Made by a program: the position numbers and the translations under genes | Shown: in pieces, positions 1 to 5,778 of the stretch | How the letters are laid out: each line of letters begins with the position of its first letter | Numbering within the stretch: the stretch's first letter is position 1 | From: Planctomycetaceae bacterium | GTDB lineage: Bacteria > Planctomycetota > Planctomycetia > Pirellulales > Thermoguttaceae | Assembly (NCBI GenBank): GCA_031288765.1 | Contig: JAITQV010000724.1 | Span: forward strand, 1-6,061 | Direction of reading: 5' to 3' | DNA length: 6,061 bases | The notes under the pieces: model-generated | Databases searched by the model: none | Told to the model about the DNA's origin: nothing | What the model saw: only the letters and a program-made list of their open reading frames with translations

Positions 1-193
1 TCCCGTTAGGGACGAAATGTTGGTAGAAAAATATTATAAAAGAAATGCGTGTCCCGCTAGGGACACAATGTCAAATGGAAACAAAATTAAAACCGCTCAT
101 CATGTTTAAGAATAAAACCGATTTTGCGTCCCTAACGGGACGCGGATTATTTTTTACGCCGTTTTCTACCAACATTTCGTCCCTAACGGGACG
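1..193. repeat. Cluster of four REP-like palindromic repeats (+,+,-,-)
   Basis: The core is TCCC-GTTA-GGGA. Copies lie at 1-30 (forward, possibly cut by the window edge), 45-68 (forward, degenerate, core GTCCCGCTAGGGAC), 126-143 (reverse, GCGTCCC/GGGACGC, 7-bp stem) and 162-193 (reverse). Copies 1-30 and 162-191 are perfect reverse complements over 30 bases, including a non-palindromic tail (GAAATGTTGGTAGAAAA in forward copies). Copies 45-68 and 126-143 also pair imperfectly, so the whole stretch is a nested inverted repeat. It looks like a REP/BIME-type intergenic element. No transposase gene is in the window. Confidence 0.75.
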
Positions 194-205
194 GAATTTA
201 GCGAA

Positions 206-239
206 TGGTGTGTGGGCGAAAGATTTTTCGCCCCTACCA
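206..239. repeat. Hairpin GGGCGAAA-GATT-TTTCGCCC
   Basis: GGGCGAAA (214-221) and TTTCGCCC (226-233) form a perfect 8-bp stem with a four-base loop. TGGT (206-209) and ACCA (236-239) could extend it past an unpaired patch. It lies about 240 bases past the autotransporter stop and no clear U-tract follows on either strand, so I do not call it a terminator. Confidence 0.5.
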
Positions 240-250
240 CATATATGAAG

Positions 251-282
251 GTCGGCGAACACCGATGTAATCGTCCGCCGAC
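251..282. repeat. Hairpin with GTCGGCG/CGCCGAC arms
   Basis: GTCGGCG (251-257) pairs with CGCCGAC (276-282) across an 18-base loop. The word TCGGCGAA in its left arm recurs at 5664-5671, and its reverse complement at 5749-5756 and 5791-5798, tying this hairpin to the repeats on the far side of the gene. Confidence 0.45.
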
Positions 283-351
283 AAATTTCCCAGTCGGCTA
301 GCGCCGACGCAACCGCTACGGCGAGGGGCTTTCACCCAACGGTTGCCTACC
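281..351 (+). repeat. Two-hairpin intergenic element, left copy
   Basis: After ACAAATT (281-287) comes hairpin 1, GTCGGC-TAGC-GCCGAC (293-308). Hairpin 2 follows directly, GCAACCG (309-315) pairing with CGGTTGC (340-346), then CTACC. The 24-base tip of hairpin 2 contains GGGCTTTCA (326-334), the reverse complement of a word in the repeat at 5864-5872. An inverted copy sits at 5779-5833 with the same order of parts. Confidence 0.65.
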
Positions 352-376
352 TCTTGTTTTTGTATCGGGTAGGCAA
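341..376. repeat. Left member of the 16-base inverted repeat flanking the gene, with TTGCCTACC/GGTAGGCAA arms
   Basis: GGTTGCCTACCTCTTG (341-356) is the exact reverse complement of 5732-5747 on the other side of the gene. Locally, TTGCCTACC (343-351) is also inverted by GGTAGGCAA (368-376), a 9-bp stem with a 16-base loop. No U-tract follows it in the gene's direction, so it is not an obvious terminator. Confidence 0.6.
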
Positions 377-471
377 ATGTTGTATCTATTCAGTTGTTTG
401 TTCCGAAAATAGAGCGGAAAACTCTTAACCCGTAGCATCGAACACATAAAACAACACCTTACAAATATCTG
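377..471. other. Spacer downstream of the autotransporter stop codon
   Basis: This stretch holds only a weak stem (TTCCG at 401-405 with CGGAA at 415-419). On the gene's strand that stem is followed by CAAACAAC rather than a U-run. I see no gene and no convincing intrinsic terminator, so transcription may end by another route or run into the repeats to the left. Confidence 0.5.
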
Positions 472-3400
472 TTAAAAATGTTCGATGAAGATGAGAGAAA
501 CTCCATGCGAAGTAATTCGGCGGCTTGTGTTGAAGTCGTAATCGAATGAAACAAAACGAGAACGCGCGTTGTTGACAAACCAGTTCAAACCAAACCCCAA
601 ATTCAAATAATCCCTGCCTAAATTAACCCCGCGAATGTTCATGTTCGTGTTCGGAACACTGTACGCGGAAATCAATTGCCCTCCGGCATCCGGATAAGGA
701 TGATTGCCGAATTGATTGATGTATTGAATACGGAAATTTGTTGCGGTACGGAATGTTTCACGCTTGAGATTTAAACCGGCACGGATAAACCATTGGTCAT
801 ACTCCGCCCGGTTATACCGCAATCCAAATAAGCCGGAATGCGTTCCCGAATCCGAATAACCGTTTTGCGATGCGAAAATATAGTCCAGCCCGATAAGCGG
901 ACGAAGAATAAAATTGTTGCCGTAATAACGCGGTTTCGATAATTCAAAACTCATGGAGAAATTATCGCCGGAAGTTTTGCCGCTGTAACGTTCCGTTCCG
1001 TACACCTGATTAACATCCGCCAAATTAAGAAACCGCCGTATATTGTATTCCTGATGGGCGTAACCCAAAAAACCGTAAATATCCGTGCCGTAATAATTCT
1101 TTTGAAAATACAACGCGGCATGGTAATCGTCCGCTTCGGCTCTGTCGGCGTTTTGCCAGAGATACGGAGCAAAATATCCGAACAAAACACCGATTCGCGA
1201 AGTTGGTTTTCTCTGAATATCCACCCCAATCAAAAAACCGGTTCGCGAAATTCCGTAACCGTCGGAATTGCCGTCGCCTTTTGTTTTTGTTTGGAGATGA
1301 GTTACATCCGCCCAAAAATTATTTTCACCGATAAAACGGGGAATTTCGCAGGTTGCCGCTTCGTCCGTGAAATGCGGATTGAGCGGTTCGTACTGACCGC
1401 GGTAAGTTGTTGCTCCGGCACCGGCGCCGCGATGTTCCAGACCGGAGATGGGTCCGTAACCGCCGCCGTTGTAGATAACCGGAGAATTGCCGTACAATTC
1501 GCTGCCGAGCGCCAGCCTGTTGAATACCGTGCGGTAAGGCGAATAAAGACTCAACTGAAATCCGTTAAGCCGAACCGATCCGGCAAGTTGCTTGGTCGTA
1601 TTACGGTAAACGGCGTCATATTCGGTATTGCCGTCGGCGTCTGTTGTTTTGTGCGTGTTCAAGTCTTTGATAAACGCCTGAAATCCGGTTAAACCTTCAC
1701 CAACCCTATCCAAAACGCGGGCAACCTGCGCCTGATTCCAAACCAATCCGGCAGGCGTTGGGGGTTCAGGCGGATCGGGCGGGTCTGGACCGGGATCATC
1801 CGACTTTTTACCGACCGCAACATAATTCTTATCATCCGAACTCGGCGCAAATGTAAATTTCCAATCCTCAAAGGTATCTTCCGAATTACTAAACCTTGTC
1901 CCGTTCAGTCCGTTGCCGGTTTTGAGAAACGTATAATCCGTTCCTTCCGTGTAATTATTGACTCCAACCACATCGACCCGGACATTATCGAGTTTTGCCG
2001 TTCCCGCCACGTCAACAACATTGATTGCATTACCTTGTGCGTCGGCATTGACGATGACGTATAAAACACCGCCCGACGTATATTCGAGATTTTCATTTAC
2101 TTTCAATATTCCTTCAAACGCCTGAACCGCTCCGCCCTGCGCCACCGTAACACTTTTTACGGTTCCCGCGCCGCCAAGTCCGCCGCTTGAAGAGATCAAA
2201 ATATTGGAACCGGAAAGATTGCCGGAAGTATTACCGTTTGCCGCCAGAGTAAGCCAGCCGGAGCGGATATTTGTTGTTCCGGTGAATCCGCTGCTGTTGT
2301 TGGTGAAACGCAAAACGCTGTCTTCTTGGGCGCCTTTTTCAACGGTTTTGCCGTCAATATTGAGATTGCCGTTGCCGGTTAAGACGCCTGCGAATGTTCC
2401 TTCGCGGTCGGAATAGGTTGTTTGATCGAATGTAAGATTTCCTGTTTGTCCGATGTTAATATTTCCCTGCAAGCTGCCGGAATTTCCGGTCAATGTTCCA
2501 TTCAAAACGTCCGTACCGCCGCTGTGAGTATTTGTTCCGGTCAATGTTTGTTTCAATCCGCCGTTCACGATAAATTTACCTGTTCCGGTGATATTTCCCG
2601 AAAAGGCGGCGTCCGCATTGCCGCCGACCGTAAGACTGTGTCCGTTGAGTAATTCCACATTGCCGGAACTTTTTCCCGCCTCATCGGAAAGTCCGGCAAC
2701 CGTATTATCGTTATTGAGTTTGAGGATTCCCGGTCCGCTGACGGTTAAGGTTTTTGAAGTATCGTTTAGTTGGGCGTTTAATGTGAACTCGTCGCCCGGA
2801 CGCGGCAGATCAAATTTCCAATCGTGAGCAGCCGGATCGTATGTGAGCCAGACATTGAGTGTTGCGGTATTATTTGCGGTATCCTGAGTTATATCGGAGT
2901 TAAATTGCAGGAAGTCAAAATTACTGCCAATCAGGTTATCGTCAATCAAACCCTGAAGTATTGTTCCGTCATCTTGGTTGAGTGTAATGAAAGCGTATTT
3001 TTCGGGACTCGCAACATCGGAATCATTCAACGCCTTAGCGACAATACGCGGACCGGTTCCGCCGGTTGCCAAATTTATTGCCGTAACGGAGATACGTGCG
3101 TCGCCAGCTTCGGCGGCTTGTTTACCGACATCCAAAACCAACCTTCCATCCGTATCGATAGTTAGTTCGGTGGAGTTAATATTTCCGAGAGTTCCTGTTT
3201 TTCCGACATAAAGATCTCCGCCTTCAATTGTCAGATTCCCTGAAAAGGCGGAGGCGTTGCCGTCGATATAAACGGAACCTTCTCCGGTTTTGGTAATAGT
3301 CGCAACACCGCTCGGATCGTTGGAGATATCGGAACCGATAGTTAAATTGGATGTTGTGCCGTTGGTATGAAGCCGGAGAGTGCTGTCGGCTTCAAGATAA

Positions 3401-5397
3401 ATATCGTTCTTTGCTGTTCCGCTTCCGGCTTTGATATTTAGGGTTGATTGATCTTCGACGAGGATAACGGAATTTCCCGCAATATAAAATGCTCCGCCGT
3501 TTCCCGTAGCGGTATTCCCTGAAATCTCCGTATTTCCGCCGAATGCGGTCATTGAGTCGCGCAGCCGAAAGGCTCCGCCGTTTTCTGCTTTATTTCCGGT
3601 GATTGTAGTTGTTCCTTCGAACGAGACGGCGGCGGAAGAGTCTAGGAAAAAGGCACCGCCGTTTTTAGATTCATTGCCGGTAATGGTTGCGGTATTTTTG
3701 AAAACGAGGTTATAATCGGGGTTATCAGGATCGGTTGAACCGCCTTGAGTTATGAAGAAGGCACCGCCGTTTCCGCCGGTGGCTTTATTCCCCGTAACAG
3801 TGGTAATTCCGTCAAAAGTAATGTGTGAAGATTCGGCGAAAAAGGCACCGCCGCCGCCTTGAGAATCGGGATCGTTGGGATCATTTGTGAAGGAGGCGGT
3901 ATTGTTTATTAATTCGAGTTCTTTGAATTGTACGACGGAATCATAGGCGTAAAAGGCACCGCCCTGAACAGCTTGATTACCGGAGAAGACCATTTTTCCC
4001 TGTGCGTCGAAACCGGCAACCGGTGTTGAGTTATCGCCGACCGAAGCGAGATAAACTGCTCCGCCGTTTCCGCCGTCTGTACCTGTGGTGGAGGCGGTGT
4101 TGTTCAGGAATTGGGTTGTTCCTGAAAAAATCATGGAAGTTGTGTAGGTATCTGCGTAAATTGCACCTCCGCCGCGGGATTCGCCGGCGGATTTATTGCT
4201 TTGAAAAGTGGTATCTGCTTTGAAATTGATAGTTCCGTCGGAGAGGTAGATTGCGCCGCCGTCTCCTGCCGCAACGGAATTATTTTGAAACAGTGTTGTT
4301 TTGTCAAAATTAATTTGTGAACCGTTTTCAACATACAGGGCGCCGCCGGATTCGGTTGCGGTATTTCCGTCGCCGGCGGCATTTCCTCCGAATGCGGCGG
4401 TTTCTTTGAAATTGATGACCTCGCCGGAAAAATACAAGGCGCCGCCGCTTCCGGTGGCGGAGTTGCTTGGGTCGGCTTGGTCATATCCGGCTTTATTTTT
4501 CTTAAAGGTTGCGGCGGCGTTAAAAACGATTTGCACGCCGGAATCTCCGAGCAACGCCCCTCCATTACTGGAGGCGGAGTTTTCTTCTGCGATAAATGCG
4601 CCGTTGAAGGTGAGTGTTCCTCCGCTGGCGGCAATGGCACCGCCTCCGCCGCCGCTGTTTACGGTGGCGTTTTTGGAGAAGGTTGCGGTTCCTCCGACGG
4701 TTAATGTTGAACCGTTGGTCAACCAGAGGGCGCCTCCGGTACCTTCGGCGGTATTGGAGGTGAAGGCGGCATCACCCGTAACATTCATAATTCCTTGCAG
4801 CAGACCGACGGCGCCGCCGTCTCCTTCGACATAATTTGAGGTAAATACGGCGTTTTCTTGAAAGGTCAGGGTGGAGGTTGCGGAGGCGGATTCGGCATAA
4901 ATGGCACTGCCGCGTGACGTACCTTTATTATTAGTGAATGTTGCGGTTTTATCGAAGGTCAAGTTTCCGTCACTGACGGTAAGCAGGGCGTTGGAGGAAT
5001 AACTGCCGCTCAAATTAACGGCGCCGGAAAAACGGATTTCGCCGTTGTTGATAAAAGCGAGATAATATTCAATACCGTCGGTTTCTGCTGTTTGTGTTGT
5101 GGAGCTGCTGTAGCGGATTGTGATTGTGCCGGTTGAGGCGACCGTGATGGTGCGGTCAATATCATCGGGGTTAAAGTCGAGATAAAGAGTGGAATCACTT
5201 GGGTCAACACGTCGGGTATTGATGGGGGTGGTTCCCAGGTTGATGGTATTGACAGCCGAATCGTTTAGGGCGGTCAATAATGTGTCCGCGTTGCTAATGG
5301 TTTGTGCTTGCGACATGCCGGGCATGTTCAAGCCGGACAAGACAAGGAGAGCAATTGAGACAATAAAAAATCGTGGCAATATATTGATTACTTTCAT
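472..5397 (-). CDS. Autotransporter (type Va secretion) with Pmp-like GGA repeats, probable surface adhesin
   Basis: The product is 1,641 residues. Visible parts in order: signal peptide (1-31); N-terminal beta-strand region (about 33-145, beginning ISNADTLLTALND); 15 GGA[VLIF] repeats (about 146-640) with FxxN-type partners; a second beta-helical region with autotransporter-associated repeats (about 640-1197); a proline-rich hinge (1199-1216); a helical and linker segment (about 1218-1350); and a beta-barrel (about 1352-1641) ending in Phe. This is the type Va layout: Sec export, barrel insertion in the outer membrane, passenger displayed outside. GGA[ILV]/FxxN repeats are characteristic of chlamydial Pmp adhesins, so adhesion is the best guess, but the ligand is unknown. 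I see no protease or other catalytic motif, and the only cysteine is C1350. The start is supported by the signal peptide and by GGTGA three bases upstream. The gene stands alone, with no co-oriented neighbour in the window. Autotransporter class is very likely; adhesin role is inferred. Confidence 0.93.
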   Translation of the reverse strand: MKVINILPRFFIVSIALLVLSGLNMPGMSQAQTISNADTLLTALNDSAVNTINLGTTPINTRRVDPSDSTLYLDFNPDDIDRTITVASTGTITIRYSSSTTQTAETDGIEYYLAFINNGEIRFSGAVNLSGSYSSNALLTVSDGNLTFDKTATFTNNKGTSRGSAIYAESASATSTLTFQENAVFTSNYVEGDGGAVGLLQGIMNVTGDAAFTSNTAEGTGGALWLTNGSTLTVGGTATFSKNATVNSGGGGGAIAASGGTLTFNGAFIAEENSASSNGGALLGDSGVQIVFNAAATFKKNKAGYDQADPSNSATGSGGALYFSGEVINFKETAAFGGNAAGDGNTATESGGALYVENGSQINFDKTTLFQNNSVAAGDGGAIYLSDGTINFKADTTFQSNKSAGESRGGGAIYADTYTTSMIFSGTTQFLNNTASTTGTDGGNGGAVYLASVGDNSTPVAGFDAQGKMVFSGNQAVQGGAFYAYDSVVQFKELELINNTASFTNDPNDPDSQGGGGAFFAESSHITFDGITTVTGNKATGGNGGAFFITQGGSTDPDNPDYNLVFKNTATITGNESKNGGAFFLDSSAAVSFEGTTTITGNKAENGGAFRLRDSMTAFGGNTEISGNTATGNGGAFYIAGNSVILVEDQSTLNIKAGSGTAKNDIYLEADSTLRLHTNGTTSNLTIGSDISNDPSGVATITKTGEGSVYIDGNASAFSGNLTIEGGDLYVGKTGTLGNINSTELTIDTDGRLVLDVGKQAAEAGDARISVTAINLATGGTGPRIVAKALNDSDVASPEKYAFITLNQDDGTILQGLIDDNLIGSNFDFLQFNSDITQDTANNTATLNVWLTYDPAAHDWKFDLPRPGDEFTLNAQLNDTSKTLTVSGPGILKLNNDNTVAGLSDEAGKSSGNVELLNGHSLTVGGNADAAFSGNITGTGKFIVNGGLKQTLTGTNTHSGGTDVLNGTLTGNSGSLQGNINIGQTGNLTFDQTTYSDREGTFAGVLTGNGNLNIDGKTVEKGAQEDSVLRFTNNSSGFTGTTNIRSGWLTLAANGNTSGNLSGSNILISSSGGLGGAGTVKSVTVAQGGAVQAFEGILKVNENLEYTSGGVLYVIVNADAQGNAINVVDVAGTAKLDNVRVDVVGVNNYTEGTDYTFLKTGNGLNGTRFSNSEDTFEDWKFTFAPSSDDKNYVAVGKKSDDPGPDPPDPPEPPTPAGLVWNQAQVARVLDRVGEGLTGFQAFIKDLNTHKTTDADGNTEYDAVYRNTTKQLAGSVRLNGFQLSLYSPYRTVFNRLALGSELYGNSPVIYNGGGYGPISGLEHRGAGAGATTYRGQYEPLNPHFTDEAATCEIPRFIGENNFWADVTHLQTKTKGDGNSDGYGISRTGFLIGVDIQRKPTSRIGVLFGYFAPYLWQNADRAEADDYHAALYFQKNYYGTDIYGFLGYAHQEYNIRRFLNLADVNQVYGTERYSGKTSGDNFSMSFELSKPRYYGNNFILRPLIGLDYIFASQNGYSDSGTHSGLFGLRYNRAEYDQWFIRAGLNLKRETFRTATNFRIQYINQFGNHPYPDAGGQLISAYSVPNTNMNIRGVNLGRDYLNLGFGLNWFVNNARSRFVSFDYDFNTSRRITSHGVSLIFIEHF
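475..1344 (-). other. Autotransporter beta-barrel (translocator) domain
   Basis: Residues about 1352-1641 begin with IGENNFWADVTHLQTKTKG and show alternating polar and aromatic or hydrophobic strands separated by polar turns. Examples are GISRTGFLIGVDIQRKPTSRIGVLFGYF, DDYHAALYFQKNYYGTDIYGFLGYAH, FILRPLIGLDYIFAS, QWFIRAGLNLKRET and LNLGFGLNWFVN. The last strand (HGVSLIFIEHF) ends in Phe, the usual C-terminal recognition residue for insertion by the Bam complex. The length of about 290 residues fits a 12-strand type Va barrel. Family membership is judged from pattern; a profile search would settle it. Confidence 0.85.
1750..1803 (-). other. Proline-rich hinge between passenger and translocator
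   Basis: Residues 1199-1216 alternate Asp, Glu and Pro (SDDPGPDPPDPPEPPTPA), a low-complexity acidic polyproline stretch. It separates the last passenger strands from the helical segment (NQAQVARVLDRVGEGLTGFQAFIKDL, about 1221-1246) that precedes the barrel. Such linkers commonly mark the passenger/translocator boundary in planctomycete-like and other large autotransporters. Whether it is a proteolytic site is unknown. Confidence 0.7.
2008..3309 (-). other. Second beta-helical passenger region with autotransporter-associated beta-strand repeats
   Basis: Residues about 697-1130 contain units of the type T-K-T-G-x-G-x-(V/L)-x-(I/L)-x-G followed by F-S/T-G-x-x-x-I-x-x-G. Clear ones are at about 701-730 (ITKTGEGSVYIDG, then FSGNLTIEGGDLYV), 883-927, 942-969 (LTGTNTHSGGTDVLNGTL), 1009-1051 (FTGTTNIRSGWLTL) and 1065-1093. 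They match the autotransporter-associated beta-strand repeat (PATR) style known from large passengers. Residues 1099-1197 look like the usual passenger end, with G-V-L-Y-V-I-V, DVAGTAKLDNVRVDVVG and YTFLKTGNGLNGTRF. No conserved autocleavage site is evident. Confidence 0.72.
3478..4962 (-). repeat. Pmp-like GGA repeat block of the passenger, 15 copies
   Basis: GGA[VLIF] motifs start at residues 194, 221, 252, 279, 318, 351, 380, 410, 445, 479, 516, 544, 580, 607 and 634. A degenerate copy (GSAI) lies at 163. Spacing is 27-39 residues, with 27 the shortest unit; longer units carry loop insertions such as NDPNDPDSQ and STDPDNPD. Each copy is preceded by a partner motif: FTNN, FTSN, FSKN, FKKN, FGGN, FQNN, FQSN, FLNN or FSGN in the first part, and VTGN, ITGN or ISGN in the last. 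Such repeats form rungs of a right-handed beta-helix in related proteins. In chlamydial Pmps the same pair of motifs is linked to adhesion; transferring that role here is inference. Confidence 0.88.
5305..5397 (-). other. Sec signal peptide of the autotransporter
   Basis: Residues 1-31 have a short basic start (MK, then R9), a hydrophobic core (FFIVSIALLVLSGL, residues 10-23) and a small-residue exit ending S-Q-A. The most likely cleavage is after A31, leaving QTISNADT as the mature N-terminus. It lacks the long N-terminal extension found in some large proteobacterial autotransporters. No lipobox cysteine is present, so it is not a lipoprotein. The exact cleavage site is a prediction by eye. 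Confidence 0.85.
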
Positions 5398-5400
5398 TAT

Positions 5401-5405
5401 TCACC
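5401..5405 (-). promoter_or_regulatory. Ribosome binding site of the autotransporter gene
   Basis: The minus strand reads GGTGA-ATA-ATG. GGTGA matches the 3' half of the extended Shine-Dalgarno sequence GGAGGTGA, so a three-base gap to the start codon is normal for this alignment. A small hairpin (CATCA-CTGT-TGATG, 5418-5405) touches its first base. This supports the start at 5397. Confidence 0.6.
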
Positions 5406-5460
5406 ATCAACAGTGATGTAGGGGGTCAAATACTTTGTGCTTTACGGTTTGCATTTTGGT

Positions 5461-5503
5461 AATTGACCGAATTTTTTCCGGTTTAAAACTGATTGAATTG
5501 ACC
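5461..5503. repeat. Direct repeat AATTGACC in the leader region
   Basis: AATTGACC occurs at 5461-5468 and 5496-5503, start to start 35 bases. A shorter inverted match (GGTCAA) lies at 5424-5429. All fall between the predicted start of transcription and the start codon. They could be operator half-sites for an unknown regulator, but the words are short and the spacing is not a clean helical multiple. Confidence 0.25.
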
Positions 5504-5540
5504 AAAGCGGAAAAAAACGGGGGTTGTTTTTTTGATTTGG
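5502..5540 (-). promoter_or_regulatory. Stem-loop at the predicted mRNA 5' end
   Basis: Read on the minus strand, CCAAA (5540-5536) pairs with TTTGG (5506-5502). Inside it AAAAAAAC (5533-5526) pairs with GTTTTTTT (5518-5511) around the loop AACCCCC. This gives 13 pairs broken by a small internal loop. The 5' arm begins where the predicted transcript would start, a position at which stem-loops can slow mRNA decay. The two 7-base A/T runs could also slip during replication. Structure is seen; role is inferred. Confidence 0.4.
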
Positions 5541-5660
5541 CGGGGGATCATCGGAAAACTTTGTATTCTTGTCAAGCCCAATTTTATTTTTTATTTACAT
5601 TGATTCAGGCAACGCAACAACTTTCCGCCGAAGTGTTGTCTTGTTAAATGGTTAATCACA
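5541..5660. other. Spacer upstream of the gene, no coding feature supported
   Basis: Apart from the promoter candidate, this stretch holds a bulged stem (CAACAACTT at 5615-5623 with AAGTGTTG at 5631-5638) and A/T-rich DNA. No tRNA, no conserved RNA and no credible small gene is visible on either strand. Confidence 0.5.
5547..5600 (-). promoter_or_regulatory. Candidate sigma70-type promoter with UP-like element
   Basis: On the minus strand there is a perfect -35 TTGACA (5575-5570), a 17-base spacer and GATGAT (5552-5547) as -10, which matches TATAAT at 4 of 6 positions. Just upstream, 5581-5600 reads as an A/T-rich block (AAATAAAAAATAAAAT in part), exactly where an UP element would sit (-40 to -60). 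Transcription would start near 5540, giving a leader of about 140 bases. The -10 is weak and sigma use in this organism is unknown, so this is a good candidate rather than a certain promoter. Confidence 0.5.
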
Positions 5661-5687
5661 AGATCGGCGAACATTCGCCAATCTTTT
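5661..5687 (+). repeat. Strong imperfect hairpin followed by TTTT
   Basis: AGATCGGCGAA (5661-5671) pairs with TTCGCCAATCT (5674-5684) with one mismatch and a tight loop. TTTT (5684-5687) follows on the plus strand. It has terminator-like form for plus-strand transcription, but no plus-strand gene precedes it. The repeated word TCGGCGAA suggests that it belongs to the local repeat family instead. Confidence 0.45.
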
Positions 5688-5720
5688 GGATTGCCGAATT
5701 TTTAGGTTGTTTTTGTTTTT

Positions 5721-5747
5721 GGGTAGGCAATCAAGAGGTAGGCAACC
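5721..5747. repeat. GTAGGCAA direct repeats and right member of the flanking inverted repeat
   Basis: GTAGGCAA occurs at 5723-5730 and 5738-5745, and again at 5780-5787 inside the next element. CAAGAGGTAGGCAACC (5732-5747) is the exact reverse complement of 341-356. GGGTAGGCAA (5721-5730) is also found in direct orientation at 367-376. The words are too short and irregular for a CRISPR array. Confidence 0.6.
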
Positions 5748-5778
5748 CTTCGCCGATTTTGCGGTTAAAAATTCATAA

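Noticed and set aside
1..193. CRISPR array
   Set aside because: Copies are in mixed orientation, unevenly spaced and palindromic, without spacers of equal length and without cas genes; a REP-like cluster explains them better.
45..262. Short open frames in the left repeat cluster (45-248 plus, 71-262 minus)
   Set aside because: Both are translations of palindromic repeat DNA, with the repeat core read twice (for example SLTGRG and SLTGRN).
401..419. Terminator of the autotransporter gene
   Set aside because: The five-pair stem is weak and is followed on the minus strand by CAAACAAC instead of a U-run.
1054..1692. Plus-strand open frame of 212 residues
   Set aside because: It lies antisense inside the barrel-coding part of the autotransporter. 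Its product has no recognisable domain and it has no ribosome binding site or context of its own.
4131..4834. Overlapping open frames on both strands across the GGA repeats (4301-4834 plus, 4131-4640 minus)
   Set aside because: Their Pro- and Ala-rich products are other-frame readings of the repetitive GC-rich repeat codons of the real gene.
5435..5647. Plus-strand open frame of 70 residues upstream of the gene
   Set aside because: It overlaps the predicted promoter and leader, its composition is unlike a conserved protein, and I see no good ribosome binding site.
5661..5687. Intrinsic terminator on the plus strand
   Set aside because: The hairpin and TTTT have the right form, but no plus-strand gene precedes it, the loop is very tight and its words belong to the local repeat family.
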